Assembly (NCBI RefSeq): GCF_001659605.2
Contig: NC_035161.2
Location: 9,161,738-9,225,737 of the forward strand
DNA length: 64,000 nucleotides
Direction of reading: 5' to 3'
DNA from: Manihot esculenta
Taxonomy: Eukaryota > Streptophyta > Magnoliopsida > Malpighiales > Euphorbiaceae
The position numbers and the translations under genes are program-made. Under the pieces are notes generated by a model. It was not told the DNA's origin. It saw only the letters and a list, made by a program, of their open reading frames with translations, and did not search any database. Shown piece by piece: positions 23,231 through 35,700 of this stretch (its first letter is position 1; each line of letters opens with the position of its first letter).

Positions 23231-25484
23231 AGCCTTTTCATGGGTGTTTTCTATGCATGTTTAAGTGATGTTTTAGAGGGTTTTTGGGGGTATGTTTATG
23301 AGTTGTTTAGAGTGTGTTGGCACCTCATTCGGTCCACCTGTGTAGGATCGGACCCGAGGGATCGAGGAGGCCATCAGTGTTAGCAGTTGCAGAGTCGGTT
23401 CAACGTCTGCCAGGAGGTGAGTAGAACTAACTAAATCTTTTACTTTATAAAATCAAATGCCTAAATCATGTTCATGCATCATGTTTATATGTAATAGGAT
23501 TGGTTGCACTAGTTTCACGAATATGACGCATTGCATAAATTGCTGTTTATATGATGAGATGGGTGGACCAAGGCAACCTCAATAGCCCGCAAGTCTGTCA
23601 TTGAGTCTTTGTCAGTCGGGCGAGTACATGTAGGAAAGCCCCATGAGTGCTCCTTCGGGGCCGAGTGTTGACAGAGGGAATGTTGGGGTCATGTCTAACC
23701 CTGAGGGGAAGGACGTTTCGAGAACCCTCTAAAATCACCCGCGAGAGGAAGAGATTGCTAGCGTGAACTCAAGCGGGAGTGAAAGGATTGTTATGTGATT
23801 CCTTTGTGTTATGACACATTTCATGAGAGCATGTAATTAATGAACTGTTTTCCTTGTTTCTACTCACTGGGCTTTTTAGCTCACCCCTCTCCCCTAATCC
23901 CCAGTGTTGCAGGTTTGAGGTTGATCGGGAAGTCTCAAGAGCAGAGGTTATGCTTTTGTAATAGTTATAGATTAGTACTGTTAGTGTGGACATGATGTAA
24001 TGCAACTGAGTTATTGTAATGTAAGGTTAAGTGGAATTATGTTTATGGTTTAGCACTGTGCTTGGCCCTAAGACTTGGTTAGTCCCTGTTTAATACATGA
24101 TGTATGTTATGCTAGATGTTGAGTTATGTTTAAACTAATCTTGTGGCATGTGTTGTTTACCACGCTATGGTAATGGATGAGGACCCTAGAGGAGGTCTTA
24201 TGTTTGTGGTTTGATGCATGCACAGGATAGGTTCTAGTTCCTTGAATGTAATCCCAGCTTGATGTATGTTATGTTGACCCAGCTAGAGTTTTGTTGAGAG
24301 CTCTAGTATGGGGTCCTTTTATGTTTTCAGTTATGTTGCATACAGGTCAAGCTCGGTAGTTACATCAGATGTTTCAGTTTTTATGTTAAAGTTTTGATCA
24401 TGTATGGGATTTGACCAGGTGATAGGAGGTATGTTTGGCTTGCTACGGGTCCCGACGGCCTTATGCCGATCTGGATCCTAGCGCCGGTGGCGGTTCGGGC
24501 CGTTACAGAGGGGTATCGGTTTCCGGGCTGTTACAAGGATCTTCACTTACCTCTTGAAACTAAGAAGATGAACGATCCTAACGTGGAGTTTTGGAGCAAC
24601 TCTCCTTCCAATCTCCAAACTTCACAACTTTGAGTTTAACATAAAAACTAATCAAACTTTTGCAAGATTTGATGAAAGCATGATAAAAACTCAAGAAAGA
24701 CAGAGTCTCACCTCAGATATCGAAAGGAATCGGCGTGCCTTATCCTTTCAACCGACTGAGGGCCTTTTATAGGTGGCTGGCCAGACCACCTTCGGCGGCC
24801 TATCGTGAAACCGAAAGCCATGCATGTTTGGCGGCCGAATGTCACCTTCGGTGGCCGAACCTGGCTTTTCTGCCTTGGTTCTTTTCACTCAAAAACTCAT
24901 TTCCTTAGGCTTTAAAACTATAAAACATACCAAAACATTTTAGAAAAACATAAATCTAACCCTTCTAGAGTCTTCCGGCATCCGAAACTCCATCGAAAAG
25001 TAGAATTCCGATGCCAGACTCTAGCCGGGTATTACATCAGAAGTCAGGGAAAGTTCAGCGAAGTATAGGAAGAGTAAAGACTTATTGTCATAGCATAGTG
25101 TGGACATGTAATATTGTAAAGATATGGTTTAGTATTGTATAGTGTAGAGTAGTGTGCTTGACCCATGTTGTAAATCCTTTTGATATACATGGTCTGTTTC
25201 TATGCTGTGAATGTTTTTATCAGTATGTGCAAAACCAGGCTTAACAGAGTATGAGTTGAACCCATCTAGAGCAAGCTCTAGTCAGGGGGTTACAGAGATA
25301 GTGCATGCACAGGTTGAGCCTTGGTTCAGAACATCAGTTTTATGTTTTTACCGAAAATGTATGATCATGTATGGGATTTTATAGGTACACAGAGAGTATA
25401 GCAGGCTTGCTACGGATCCTGGCGACCTTATGTCGATCTGGATCCTAGCACCGGTAGCGGTCTGATTTTTGGGTCATTACAGAT

Positions 25485-25497
25485 TGGTATCAGAGCC
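25485..25497 (+). promoter_or_regulatory. Primer binding site of the outer Tekay element
   Basis: TGGTATCAGAGCC, three bases after the LTR end, a perfect complement to the initiator Met tRNA 3' end. Confidence 0.92.
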
Positions 25498-25698
25498 CTA
25501 GGTTCATATGGTCGGACCGCGATAGAGAGTGTTGGGCTCATGGAGGTTATAGTAGGTCAAGCACAATAGGAAAGCATGTCCACTAGGATAGGATGTTGAG
25601 TCCTGTCTCTATGATGATGTGTCATGATTTATGCATGTGCCTTATTGTGATGTTTCTATGCTGATGTGTGCTGTTATGTTGTTTTCCAGAAAGTTAAG

Positions 25699-28600
25699 AT
25701 GAGAGGAACTCGTCGATCTGCACGATTGACTGGAGTCCCACCTGTGAATGAGGGCTCAGATGCTCATCCTCCTGCATTGCCAAGGGCAAGGTCTCAGAGA
25801 TCAAGCAGGGAGGGTACGTCAAGGGACCCTAGAAGGTCTTTTGACGAGAGCAGAAGAGGAGCAGAAAGAGGAGGAAGCTCAGAGGAAGTGAGGGAGGCTA
25901 TGGATGTGGATCAGGGCAGAGAGAAAAGCATGGGTATGGGCAGGTTGGAAGAGGGTATGGGAGAATCTCAGGGAGGCGCTCAGGCCTCGGGGTTTGGTTA
26001 TCCACCCCATTATCCACCCTTTCCACAGGGCCCAGGGTATCCGATGGGGGGTACGTCGGAGTACTCTAGTTTTACCCCATATCCTACCTACATGCCTTAC
26101 ATGCCTTATCCTCCTTTTTACCCACCATATCCCATGTATCCACCCACACCTTTCCATCCTAGTACAGCATACCCAGATTCAAGTTCAGCACCTTCTCCAC
26201 CACCAGAACCAGAACCAGTAGCCCCAGTTGTCCAAGCACCGCAACCTAGCTCAGCTGAGGGAAGCAAAGTGAAAATTACATAGTACCTGAAGTTGGATGC
26301 TCCCAAGTTCAATACGGGAGATGATCCATTCGAGTACTTCAGAACGGTTAAGATGATAACCGATGAGTTAGGAGCTAATGATAGCAGAGCCATTGAGATG
26401 GCAGGGTTCACACTCAAATGTAAGAAGGCTCGAGAGTGGTTCAAGAATGATGTGGACCCCAGGTTGGACAGCATGTCATGGGGAGAGTTCGCTAATAAGT
26501 TTGCAAGGTGGGCTTTTCCTGACAGTTCCAGGGAGCTGAAAGTGATCAAATTTGAGCAGTTGAGGCAGACCGAGGAGATGAGTGTAGATGAATACACAGA
26601 TAAGTTCATGGATCTACTTCAGTATGTGGGTCAGGCTTATGACACGGACCAGAAGAAGGCAAGGAGATATACCATGAGACTGCATCCCAGGTATTCCTCC
26701 TTGATTCTTTCAGCAGAGAAAGAGAGTTTCCACTCTATAGTGATGCCGCCAGGAAGATGGAGGCGAGTGCCATTATTCAGGGAACAGTGAAACAACAAGT
26801 GGCACAGTCTTCGGGTTCTAAAACCCCCAGTGCAGCAACTTCTGGCAGCAAGAAGGGAGAAAAGTTTAAAGGTAGGAAGGGCAAGTTCTGGAATAAGATC
26901 AAGTCGAGTCTGGGAATGGGTAGTGGCTCAAGCTCTGGCACAGGTAGTACAGTGTGCATGAGATGTGGAAGGCCGCACAAAGGAGTTTGTCGTATGGGAT
27001 CTACAGCCTGCTTTAAGTGTGGGCAGGAGGGACATTTTGCTCGGGAATGTCCTCAGTTGACCTTTATGGCACCATCCCAGCAGATGAGCTCAGGCAATGT
27101 GGCACAGCCAGCAGCTCCAGCCATACCTCATAGTAGTGGCAGAGGCAGAGGGAGAGGGTCAGCCTCTTCTTCAGCGGCAGGTTCCCGAGGTGAAGGTCCG
27201 ATAGCCCCAGCACGGATCTTCACTGTGACTCAAGAGGAGGCAAACACGTCGAACACAGTGGTGTCAGGTAATTTCATAATTGGGTGTTCTGATGTGTATG
27301 CTTTGATGGACCCTGGTGCTTCTCACTCTTTTATTGCTTCGAGAGCCGTAAAAAGAGTGGGTTTGATTGTTTCTGAGTTAGAGTGTCCTCTCTGGGTCAG
27401 TGGACCCAAATGTGACCCATCAGTGGCAGTGTCAGTCTGTCACTTCAGTCCAGTGTTCATAGAGGGTAGATGCCTTTCAGCTGACCTAGTGGTTCTAGAT
27501 TTGACGGATTTTGATGTCATTCTAGGGATGGATTGGCTATCTACATATAGAGCTACCTTGGACTGCAGAGATAAGGTAGTTAGGCTCAGAGACCAGGATG
27601 GGTCAGAGTGTGTCTTCAGAGGAGACAGGAGGGGGACACCTAGAGGTTTGATCTCAGCCCTTCAGGCTCGTCGTTTGCTTAGGAGGGGTTGTCCGGGGTT
27701 TCTAGCTCAGGTGAGAGAGCTAGAGAGACAGGTCAGGGAACCAGCCTCAGTTCCAGTAGTCCGAGAGTTTCTAGATGTCTTTCCAGATGAGCTTCCAGGA
27801 CTACCACCTGATAGGGAGATAGAGTTTGCAATAGAATTGCTGCCTGGTACCAGACCTATCTCTATTCCTCCCTACAGGATGGCGCCAGCAGAGTTAAAAG
27901 AGTTGAAAGAGCAGCTGCAGGACTTGGTAGATAAGGGTTTCATCCGCCCTAGTACCTCACCTTGGGGTGCTCCAGTGCTTTTTGTCAGAAAGAAGGATGG
28001 ATCCCTTAGACTTTGTATCGACTATAGGCAGTTGAACAAGGTCACTACCAAGAATAAGTATCCCCTGCCTAGGATCGATGATCTATTTGACCAGCTAGCT
28101 GGAGCAGGTTGTTTCTCTAAAATAGATCTGAGGTCTGGGTATCATCAGTTGAGAGTCAGAGAAGCAGATGTGCCAAAGACAGCTTTCAGGACCAGATATG
28201 GGCATTATGAGTTCTTAGTAATGCCGTTCGGGTTGACTAACGCCCCAGCAGCATTCATGGATCTCATGAACAGAGTTTTCAGCGAGTATCTGGATCACTT
28301 TGTGATTTTCTTTATTGATGATATCTTAGTGTACTCCAGAGATGCAGAGGAGCATGCCCAGCATCTGAGGACAGTTCTGCAGACTCTGCGAGAGCATGGC
28401 TTGTATGCCAAGTTCTCTAAGAGTGAGTTTTGGTTGAGGAGCATTTCCTTTTTGGGGCATGTTGTATCAGCCGAAGGTATTGAGGTAGACCCCAAGAAGA
28501 TAGAAGCTAAAGCTAACTGGCCTAGACCCACCTCAGTGATGGAGATTAAAAGCTTTCTGGGTTTGGCAGGTTACTACAGGAGGTTCATTCAGAACTTCTC

Positions 28601-30599
28601 AAGGATAGCTGCTCCTATGACCAAACTGACTCAGAAGAATCAGAGGTTCGTGTGGTCGGACCAATGTGAAGAGAGCTTTGAGGAGCTAAAGAGAATATTA
28701 ACATCAGCACCTGTGTTAGCTCTGCCTATCAGTAATGAGGACTTCACAGTGTTCTATGATGCGTCCAGAGTGGGATTGGGTTGTGTTCTGATGTAGAATG
28801 ACAGGGTGATTGCTTATGCTTCGAGACAGTTGAAGAAGCACGAGTTGAATTACCCCACCCATGACCTAGAAATGGCAGCAGTTATTTTTGCACTTAAGAT
28901 GTGGAGGCATTACCTTTATGGGGTTAAATGCGAGATCTTTACAGATCACAAAAGTTTACAGTACATCTTGAGTCAGAAAGAGCTGAATTTGAGGCAGAGA
29001 AGGTGGGTAGAACTGCTCAGTGACTATGATTGCAAGATTCAGTATCATCCGGGTAAGGCGAATGTTGTGGCAGACGCCCTAAGCCAGAAATCACTTGGCA
29101 GTTTGTCCCACATAGCAGCAGAGAGAAGACCAGTGGTGATGGAGTTTTATAAGCTCATCGACGAAAGGCTACAGCTAGAGTTGTCTGGTACGGGTGCGTT
29201 GATAGCACAGATGAGAGTGACACCAGTGTTTCTGGAGCAGGTGGCTCAGAAACAGCATGAGGACCCTGAGTTAGTGAAAATTGCCAGGACTGTTCAGTCA
29301 GGCAACAGTGCAGAGTTTAGATTTGACAGCAAAGGGATCCTCCGCTATGGAAATCGACTATGTGTACCAGATGACATTAATCTGAAAGGAGACATTATAA
29401 GGGAAGCTCATAATGCAAGGTACAGTGTTCACCCTGGAGCCACCAAGATGTATCAGGATCTGAAAAGAGTGTATTGGTGGCCAGCTATGAAGAAAGAAGT
29501 GGCACAGTTTGTGTCCGCCTGTGAGGTTTGCCAGAGGGTGAAATTGGAACATCAGAAGCCGGCTGGAATGCTTAACCCACTGCCGATTCCATAATGGAAA
29601 TGGGAGAACATAGCTATGGATTTTGTAGTGGGCTTACCGGCAGCGTCCAACAGGATAGACTCCATATGGGTGATTGTGGACAGACTCACGAAATCTGCTC
29701 ATTTCATCCCTGTAAGGTTGCATGGAGTCCCAGTGTCTATAGTGTCAGACAGAGGACCTCAGTTCACCTCCAAATTTTGGCGGAGTCTGCAGAGTGCTAT
29801 GGGTACACAGTTGGATTTCAGCACTGCTTTCCATCCACAGACCGATGGACAGTCAGAGAGGACCATCCAGACTCGAGAAGATATGTTCAGAATGTGTGTG
29901 TTAGACTTTGGCAGTTCTTGGAGGCAGCATCTACCTTTGGTGGAGTTTGCCTACAACAACAGCCATCATGCTAGCATAGGGATGGCCCCTTATGAAGCTT
30001 TGTATGGAAGGAAGTGCAGATCACCTGTTTGCTGGGAAGAAGTAGGAGAGGCGGCTCTTGCAGGGCCGGAGTTAGTTGAGATCACCAGCAGAGTGGTGCC
30101 CATGATCAGAGAGAGAATCAAGACTGCTCAGAACAAACAGAAAAGCTATGCAGATATTCGCAGGAAGCAGATAGAGTTTCAGGAAGGTGATATGGTATTG
30201 CTGAAGGTGTCTCCAATGAAGGGAGTGGTTCGGTTTGGAAAAAAGGGTAAGCTAGCCCCACGATACATTGGACCCTTTGAGATCTTGCAGAAGATCGGGA
30301 ATGTGTCATATAAGCTGGATTTACCTGCGTCTATGGAGAGAATTCACCCGGTTTTCCATGTTTCTATGCTCCGAAAGTTTGTGTCAGATCCGAGTAAGGT
30401 TCTTAGTGAGCCTGAGGTGGAGATCCTTGGAGATCTCACCTATATAGAGCAGCCAGTACGGATCCTAGACACTCAGATCAGAAAGCTGAGGAACAAGGAA
30501 ATTCCAATGGTGAAAGTCCTATGGAACCACCACAATCTAGAAGAGTGCACTTGGGAGACACGGGAGTCTATGCTCCAGCAATATCCATATCTGTTTTAA
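25699..30599 (+). pseudogene. Broken gag-pol of the outer Tekay element
   Basis: It is homologous throughout to the intact polyprotein at 55130-60073. The start at 25699 ([15 protein letters not shown]) matches the intact copy. Lesions: TAG at 26281 just before the gag core [15 protein letters not shown]; loss of one base near 26741 that shifts the frame; TAG at 28794 where the intact copy has a Gln codon, in RNase H; TAA at 29592 between the integrase zinc region and core; and an 18-codon deletion near 29714 within the integrase core, just before [13 protein letters not shown]. Still readable are the zinc knuckle [15 protein letters not shown], protease [22 protein letters not shown], RNase H TDHKSLQ, integrase TDGQSE and the C-terminal chromodomain-like tail ending QQYPYLF. 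It cannot encode an active polyprotein. Confidence 0.93.
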
Positions 30600-30637
30600 G
30601 GTTAGTTTCCTCCTTTTTATGTGTTTCATTGTTTGTG

Positions 30638-30674
30638 GAACATTCGGGGACGAATGTTCTTAAGGGGGAGAGAA
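30638..30674 (+). promoter_or_regulatory. Hairpin and polypurine tract of the outer Tekay element
   Basis: Perfect 9-bp arms GAACATTCG (30638-30646) and CGAATGTTC (30651-30659) flank loop GGGA. Two bases later the polypurine tract AAGGGGGAGAGAA (30662-30674) abuts the 3' LTR. Confidence 0.9.
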
Positions 30675-32748
30675 TGTAATACCCGGCTGGAGTCCGGCAT
30701 CGGAATTCTACTTTCCGGTGGAATCTCATATTTCGGAATCCGCTAGAAGGGTACGCTTTATGTTTTTGTAAAGGATTTTAGTATGTTTTCATGTTTTAAG
30801 TCCAAAAGGAAATGAGTGTTTGAAAGAAAAGAGCCAAGGAAGAAATGCAAGGTTCGGCCGCCGAAGGAGAAGTTCGGCTGCCGAACATGCATGAGTTTGG
30901 GTTTCATGTTAGGCCGCCGAAGGTGGTCTGGCCAGCCACCTATAAAAGGCCCTAAGTTGGTGAATGGATAAGATTTTCTTTCCCCTTCACAGACAGAGGT
31001 GAGATCATGCTCTTCCTTGGGTGATTTTCATGTTTTCTTCAAATCTTGCAAAGTTTTGATGGGTTTTATGTTGTTTTGAAACTTTTGAGCATATTAACCA
31101 AAAGTTTTAAAGTTGGAGACTTTGAGGGAGAGTTTCTCCATATCTCCACGTTGGGATCGTTTATCTTCTTGTTTGTAAGAGGTAAGTGAAGATCCTGAAC
31201 TTCTTGTTATGTTTTATGAAGGTTTTATGCAGTTTATGGGTAGAGATGCATGTTTAGGGTAAGTTGAGATTTTGGTTGATTTGTGGTCAAAGCATGCTTA
31301 TGTGTTTATTTGTGTTGTTTGTTGGGGTTTTAAGTTAGTTTTGGACCCCTTTGTGCCTATACATGAGTATATGCAGGTTGTGAGTTGTTGGTTTGCATGT
31401 TGAGTGAGGTTTGGGCAAGAGTTGAATGAAGCAGAACAAGTTTCTGCCTAACTGGAAAAGCCAGTTTCGACCGCCGAACATGCTAAGGAGGTGGTTTCGG
31501 CTGCCTAAGCTTGCCCAAGCTTGCCCCCGAAAGTTTGGACTTTCGGCTCTGAAGGAGACTTTCGACCGCCGAAGGTTAGAGACTTTTGTCTCTGGAGAGG
31601 ACTTTCGGCAGCCGAAGTGCCGCCGAAAGTGCTTGAGTTTCGTCTCTGGAAGGGACTTTCGGCCTCCGAACTTGCCGCCGAAAGTGCCCTGTCCAGCCTT
31701 CTTTTGCATGTTTTATGTGATTGTTTTAGGATGTTTTAAGGGGGTTTTGGGGAGTTTTATAGAGTTGTTCTTGAGCTAGTTTGGTCCCTCATTTGAGTCC
31801 ACCTGTCTAGGAACGGACCAGAGGAACCGAAAAGAGCAGCAGTGAGCACTGCTTCAGAGTATTCAGAGTCAGTTCAGATTCAGCCAGAGGTGAGTGGAAC
31901 TAAACTTAATGTTTTAAATTGAGAAAGTAAATGCTTTGAGCATATTCCATGCATCATGATATGTAATAGGTTGAGTGCACTAGAATACACTAATGTGACG
32001 CATTGCATTATTCTATGCTTGTACGGATCGGACATAGTGGATTCATTAGCCCTCGTAGTAAAGTCCTGAGGAGCCCTAAGAGGGCCAGGCACAGGGCACC
32101 CTAGGTGCGTAATAAAGTCCTGAGGAGCTCCTTCGCGGGCCGGGCACAGATTGAGGGAATTTTGAATCAGTCCGTCTGAGATTATGTGATTTACTTGTGA
32201 TGTGATGCATTCCATGTGAGCATGTTTTATTGACATGTTTGATTTGTTCTACTCACTGGGCTAGTATAGCTCATCCCTCTCCTTTAACCCCAGTCTTGCA
32301 GGTTCAGAAGTCAGGAAAAGTTCAGCGGAGTACAGGAAGAGTAAAGACTTGTTGTCATAGCATAGTGTGGACATGTAATATTGTAAAGATATGGTTTAGT
32401 ATTGTATAGTGTAGAGTAGTGTGCTTGACCCATGTTGTAAATCCTTTTGATATACATGGTCTGTTTCTATGCTGTGAATGTTTTTATCAGTATGTGAAAA
32501 ACCAGGCTTAACAGAGTATGAGTTGAACCCATCTAGAGCAAGCTCTAGTCAGGGGGTTACAGAGATAGTGCATGCACAGGTTGAGCCTTGGTTCAGAACA
32601 TCAGTTTTATGTTTTTACCGAAAATGTATGATCATGTATGGGATTTTACAGGTACACAGAGAGTATAGCAGGCTTGCTACGGGTCCTGGCGACCTTATGT
32701 CAATCTGGATCCTAGCGCCGGTAGCGGTCCGATTTTCGAGTCGTTACA
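30675..32748 (+). repeat. 3' LTR of the outer Tekay element
   Basis: 2074 bp, uninterrupted, starting TGTAATACCCGGC and ending GAGTCGTTACA. TATAAAA at 30941-30947 behind GGCCAGCCACC. Motif array at 31465-31690, more decayed than in other LTRs. Two hairpin-minisatellite units lie at 32060-32148. It supplies the empty-site reference for the insertions in the 5' LTR. Confidence 0.93.
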
Positions 32749-32753
32749 AAGAT

Positions 32754-35700
32754 GATTAATTCAAATTACCTATATAAAGTCGTCACAAGATTATCAAAGG
32801 CATACCACAAATAAAGAAATAAAGAACAAAAACATTTAAAGCTTATGATGAAATTTCGACAGAGTTTTCCCTATATCTAGAATCTAACCTCCCTGCAAAC
32901 AAACACAATTTGTCCATCTCTACAAGCATAATGGCCTCAGGTCTGCAACACAAAAATATATTACTCATACGACGACTTACCAAAACTATCTAATTACTGC
33001 GTCTTATAAACTTTTGCTCATGTGTCTTAACATCTCTACCATCCAATAAAATACTAAAAGCTCTTTGAAAATTCTACCGATATTCTTTAGAGTTCTCAAT
33101 AATGATATCTTATTATAACAATTGACTTTACTCAATTATACACAACCTAAGATATTTAATAATGTATTAACCTAAATATTAACATTATAGATAGTAAAAT
33201 GATAATTTTGAGTCTGAAATTACCAAAGCTAATGCTGATACATGTAACGCGTCCGAAACATCTGAAAAATAGTGGAAAGGACTATAATATTAACATTTTT
33301 TGGAGGTCAGTCCCAGAGCCCACATGTTTGGACTAAAACTGCAGTCTGGGACGCTAGTAGAATTTCTCCAAAATAAAGGTGTCTACACAAAGCCCATAAC
33401 ATCACAAGTAAGAATTAATATAATTTTATTTTATAAAAAACACGACTTGAAGGGTAGAAAACTCACTGTCAAGCTTATGGATCTTTAAAATTTTTTAGTA
33501 TCAAAAAAATTATGAGATTAGTGTCAACACGAAACTCTCGACAAGCATAACACGCTGGTGGCTTCGGATTTTTGATAAAAAAATCTGGTGTGGGAGAAAT
33601 CTTAGTGAGAAAGTAAAAAGATCATAAACTTTGGATACTTGATTTGTGCAAACCAAACAACAATAGTGAGCAATCTTAGTATTTATGTAAAGCTCATGAG
33701 GAGAGGAATCTAAAGAGACCAACCTTGCTTGAAATGTTGATTAGGAAAAGGAGAAATCAAAGAGAGAGACGGGAAAAGAGAAGAAAGGAAAAGAAAAGAA
33801 GAAATAAAAGTGGAGGAGAGGAAGACGCATGGAGTGGGGCCAGTTTGATTCAAATGGTCTGATCCAATCGATTTCAATTTAACCGATATGATATGTTTTT
33901 TCCAACTCATAATTTTATTTTTAACCTTTTAGCTCTGCTCTAATACCATAAATAAGTTTAAAAAAATCTGCACAAATTCGTGGAAGTCTGGAAAAATTTT
34001 TAAAATTTATAAATAATTTAAAAACTTGCTATGTGGTCTTTCAATAACTTAAAATAGTTCCTTGAAATTGTATACAATAAATTTAAAAATTCAAACCTAA
34101 AAATCCAAAAAACTCCGAAGAAATTTGATAATAAGCTTACATTTAAATATTAAACTTTTTTTTACTAATAATAAAATAGAATAAATAAAAAAATTTGGAT
34201 CGTTATAGTATAAATGTCCCACTTTAAAATTATAATATGTGGTAATTTTATTTAGTTTTTTAATAATAGTTCATGGACAAATTAAATAAAAAAAATTAAA
34301 ATTTGATACATTTGATTCATATTGTATAGTTGAGTAGTAAATTTAGCCTTCTATTTTTCTTTATAGAAACTAATTTGTATTTTTTAAAATATTTTATATG
34401 AAAAATATATTGCATAAAAAATATTTTTTAAAAGATAATTTATTTTTTATTATTTAATTTTAAATTAAAAATAAAAGACATTCATAAATTTATATATAAA
34501 TATCTTAATAAACTTTTTAAAATGCAGAAAATGATTTTATAATTTTAAAAGAGAGAGTCATTTTTTTTTAAATAATTTCAATTTTTTTAATGAAAAAAAT
34601 ATTTTTTATTAATTATTTTTTCTGAGTGTTCCAAACATTTAAAAATATAAAAAATATTTTTTAAAAAAATATTTTGTGTATAATAAATGAAGTCCTTTTA
34701 TAAATGTACTCAAACGCTTGAAAAAGAAAAAAATAAACTTTAATCTCTAAATTATAGCATAACTAACAGATCGATTTCTATATTTTAAAATTAAATATTT
34801 AAATCTTTCTACGATCATTCCATTTAAAAGCACAATGTATCCATCTATTGCTATATAAGTTTAAAAAATTATAGCTAATCAAACCTATCAAAAGAAAAGT
34901 TTTCTTCCTAAAATTAATCTTCCTATACCTGCAACCTACTTAAAGCAAAAAGAAAAAAATTACTATGAGATCCCTAAATTTTAATAAAATTAACTAATTA
35001 GTTTTTATAATCTTTAATTCAAATTAAATTATCCATCATCTTTCTCAAATTAACAGATTCTGTTAGTTTTATGTGACTGTTAACATTACCCTTTTGTACC
35101 AAAAAACAGTACATCACTGCTGTCTCTCTCCATCTTCATCACCACTTATCCACCATTTATCAATTTAAACCATATCACAAGCCTAAGGAAGTTTCTTCCC
35201 TTGCCAGATTCCTTTTAATTAGTCTATCTGCCATCACTAACAAAAAACATATAAAAGATGAACATATTATCAATTGAAAATTAAAAAAAAAAATTGAAAA
35301 ACAAACTTATTAAAGACCACACATAAAAACCCATTCTTCTAGATCTTCTTCCATCAACTAAGATTGAGCCAAGGTCATTGCACAGGCTAGCCCCTTCATT
35401 AGACCTCTTGTTCTCTGTTCCTGAGCTGCTTTCTGTGCTGCCATTTGAAAGGGAACAAAATGTTGTCTTTTACAAGACCCCAGTTGGAGATGAACTTATA
35501 TGAGGACTCTTGTCCCATCCCTTTGCCAAGAGATTTAGCGTCGATGAATTCTTGCATTTTGAAATACTGTTATTGGTATTGTGCAAGACCTACCCAAGTG
35601 GACCACCCAGTGAAAATTCCCAAGGAATGAAAAAGAAAATCTTTGCTCCTCTCTATGTTTTCCAAAACCAAACAAACTCAATCTTTCTGAACCTTAAAAT

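Larger units (their letters stand above)
14646..24535 (+). mobile_element. Plus-strand Tekay-type solo LTR (discontinuous), host of the CRM element
   Basis: Own sequence is 14646-15430 plus 22740-24535, about 2.58 kb. It starts TGTAATACCCGGC and ends GGGCTGTTACA. TSD AGGAT is at 14641-14645 and 24536-24540. Motif copies lie at 14824-14950 and 22973-23215. The usual TATA position (near 15001) reads CTATACCC, so the promoter is probably weak or dead. An LTR-like end plus a primer-site-like GGGGTATC near 24501-24517 precede the true end. It resembles the LTRs of the element at 47282. Confidence 0.9.
12898..25036 (-). mobile_element. Second minus-strand Tekay-type solo LTR (discontinuous)
   Basis: Own sequence is 12898-14645 plus 24541-25036, about 2.24 kb. 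It starts TGTAACGACCCC and ends CTAGCCGGGTATTACA. TSD TCAGA is at 12893-12897 and 25037-25041. Minus-strand TATA box is at 24765-24771 next to GGTGGCTGGCCAG. The minisatellite is at 13518-13712 and the motif array at 14090-14370. It is split by the solo LTR at 14646-24535. Confidence 0.92.
9020..25481 (+). repeat. 5' LTR of the outer Tekay element (discontinuous)
   Basis: Own sequence: 9020-10122, 12338-12897 and 25042-25481. Ends are TGTAATACCCGGC and GGGTCATTACA. TATAAAA lies at 9286-9292 behind GGCCAGCCACC. Motif copies occur near 9198, 9217 and 9806-10062. Two hairpin-minisatellite units (TCCTGAGGAGC...GGGCCGGGCAC type) lie at 12656-12738. The uninterrupted 3' LTR confirms that each junction matches an empty site. 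Confidence 0.92.
9020..32748 (+). mobile_element. Tekay-type chromovirus with heavily invaded 5' LTR
   Basis: The element is flanked by AAGAT at 9015-9019 and 32749-32753. It has a 5' LTR in pieces (9020-10122, 12338-12897, 25042-25481), a primer binding site at 25485, degraded gag-pol (25699-30599), a hairpin and polypurine tract (30638-30674) and a 3' LTR (30675-32748). Without the insertions the 5' LTR is about 2.1 kb, matching the 2074-bp 3' LTR. The order gag-PR-RT-RH-IN-chromodomain-like tail and the roughly 2-kb LTRs point to the Tekay/Del branch of chromoviruses. Confidence 0.93.
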
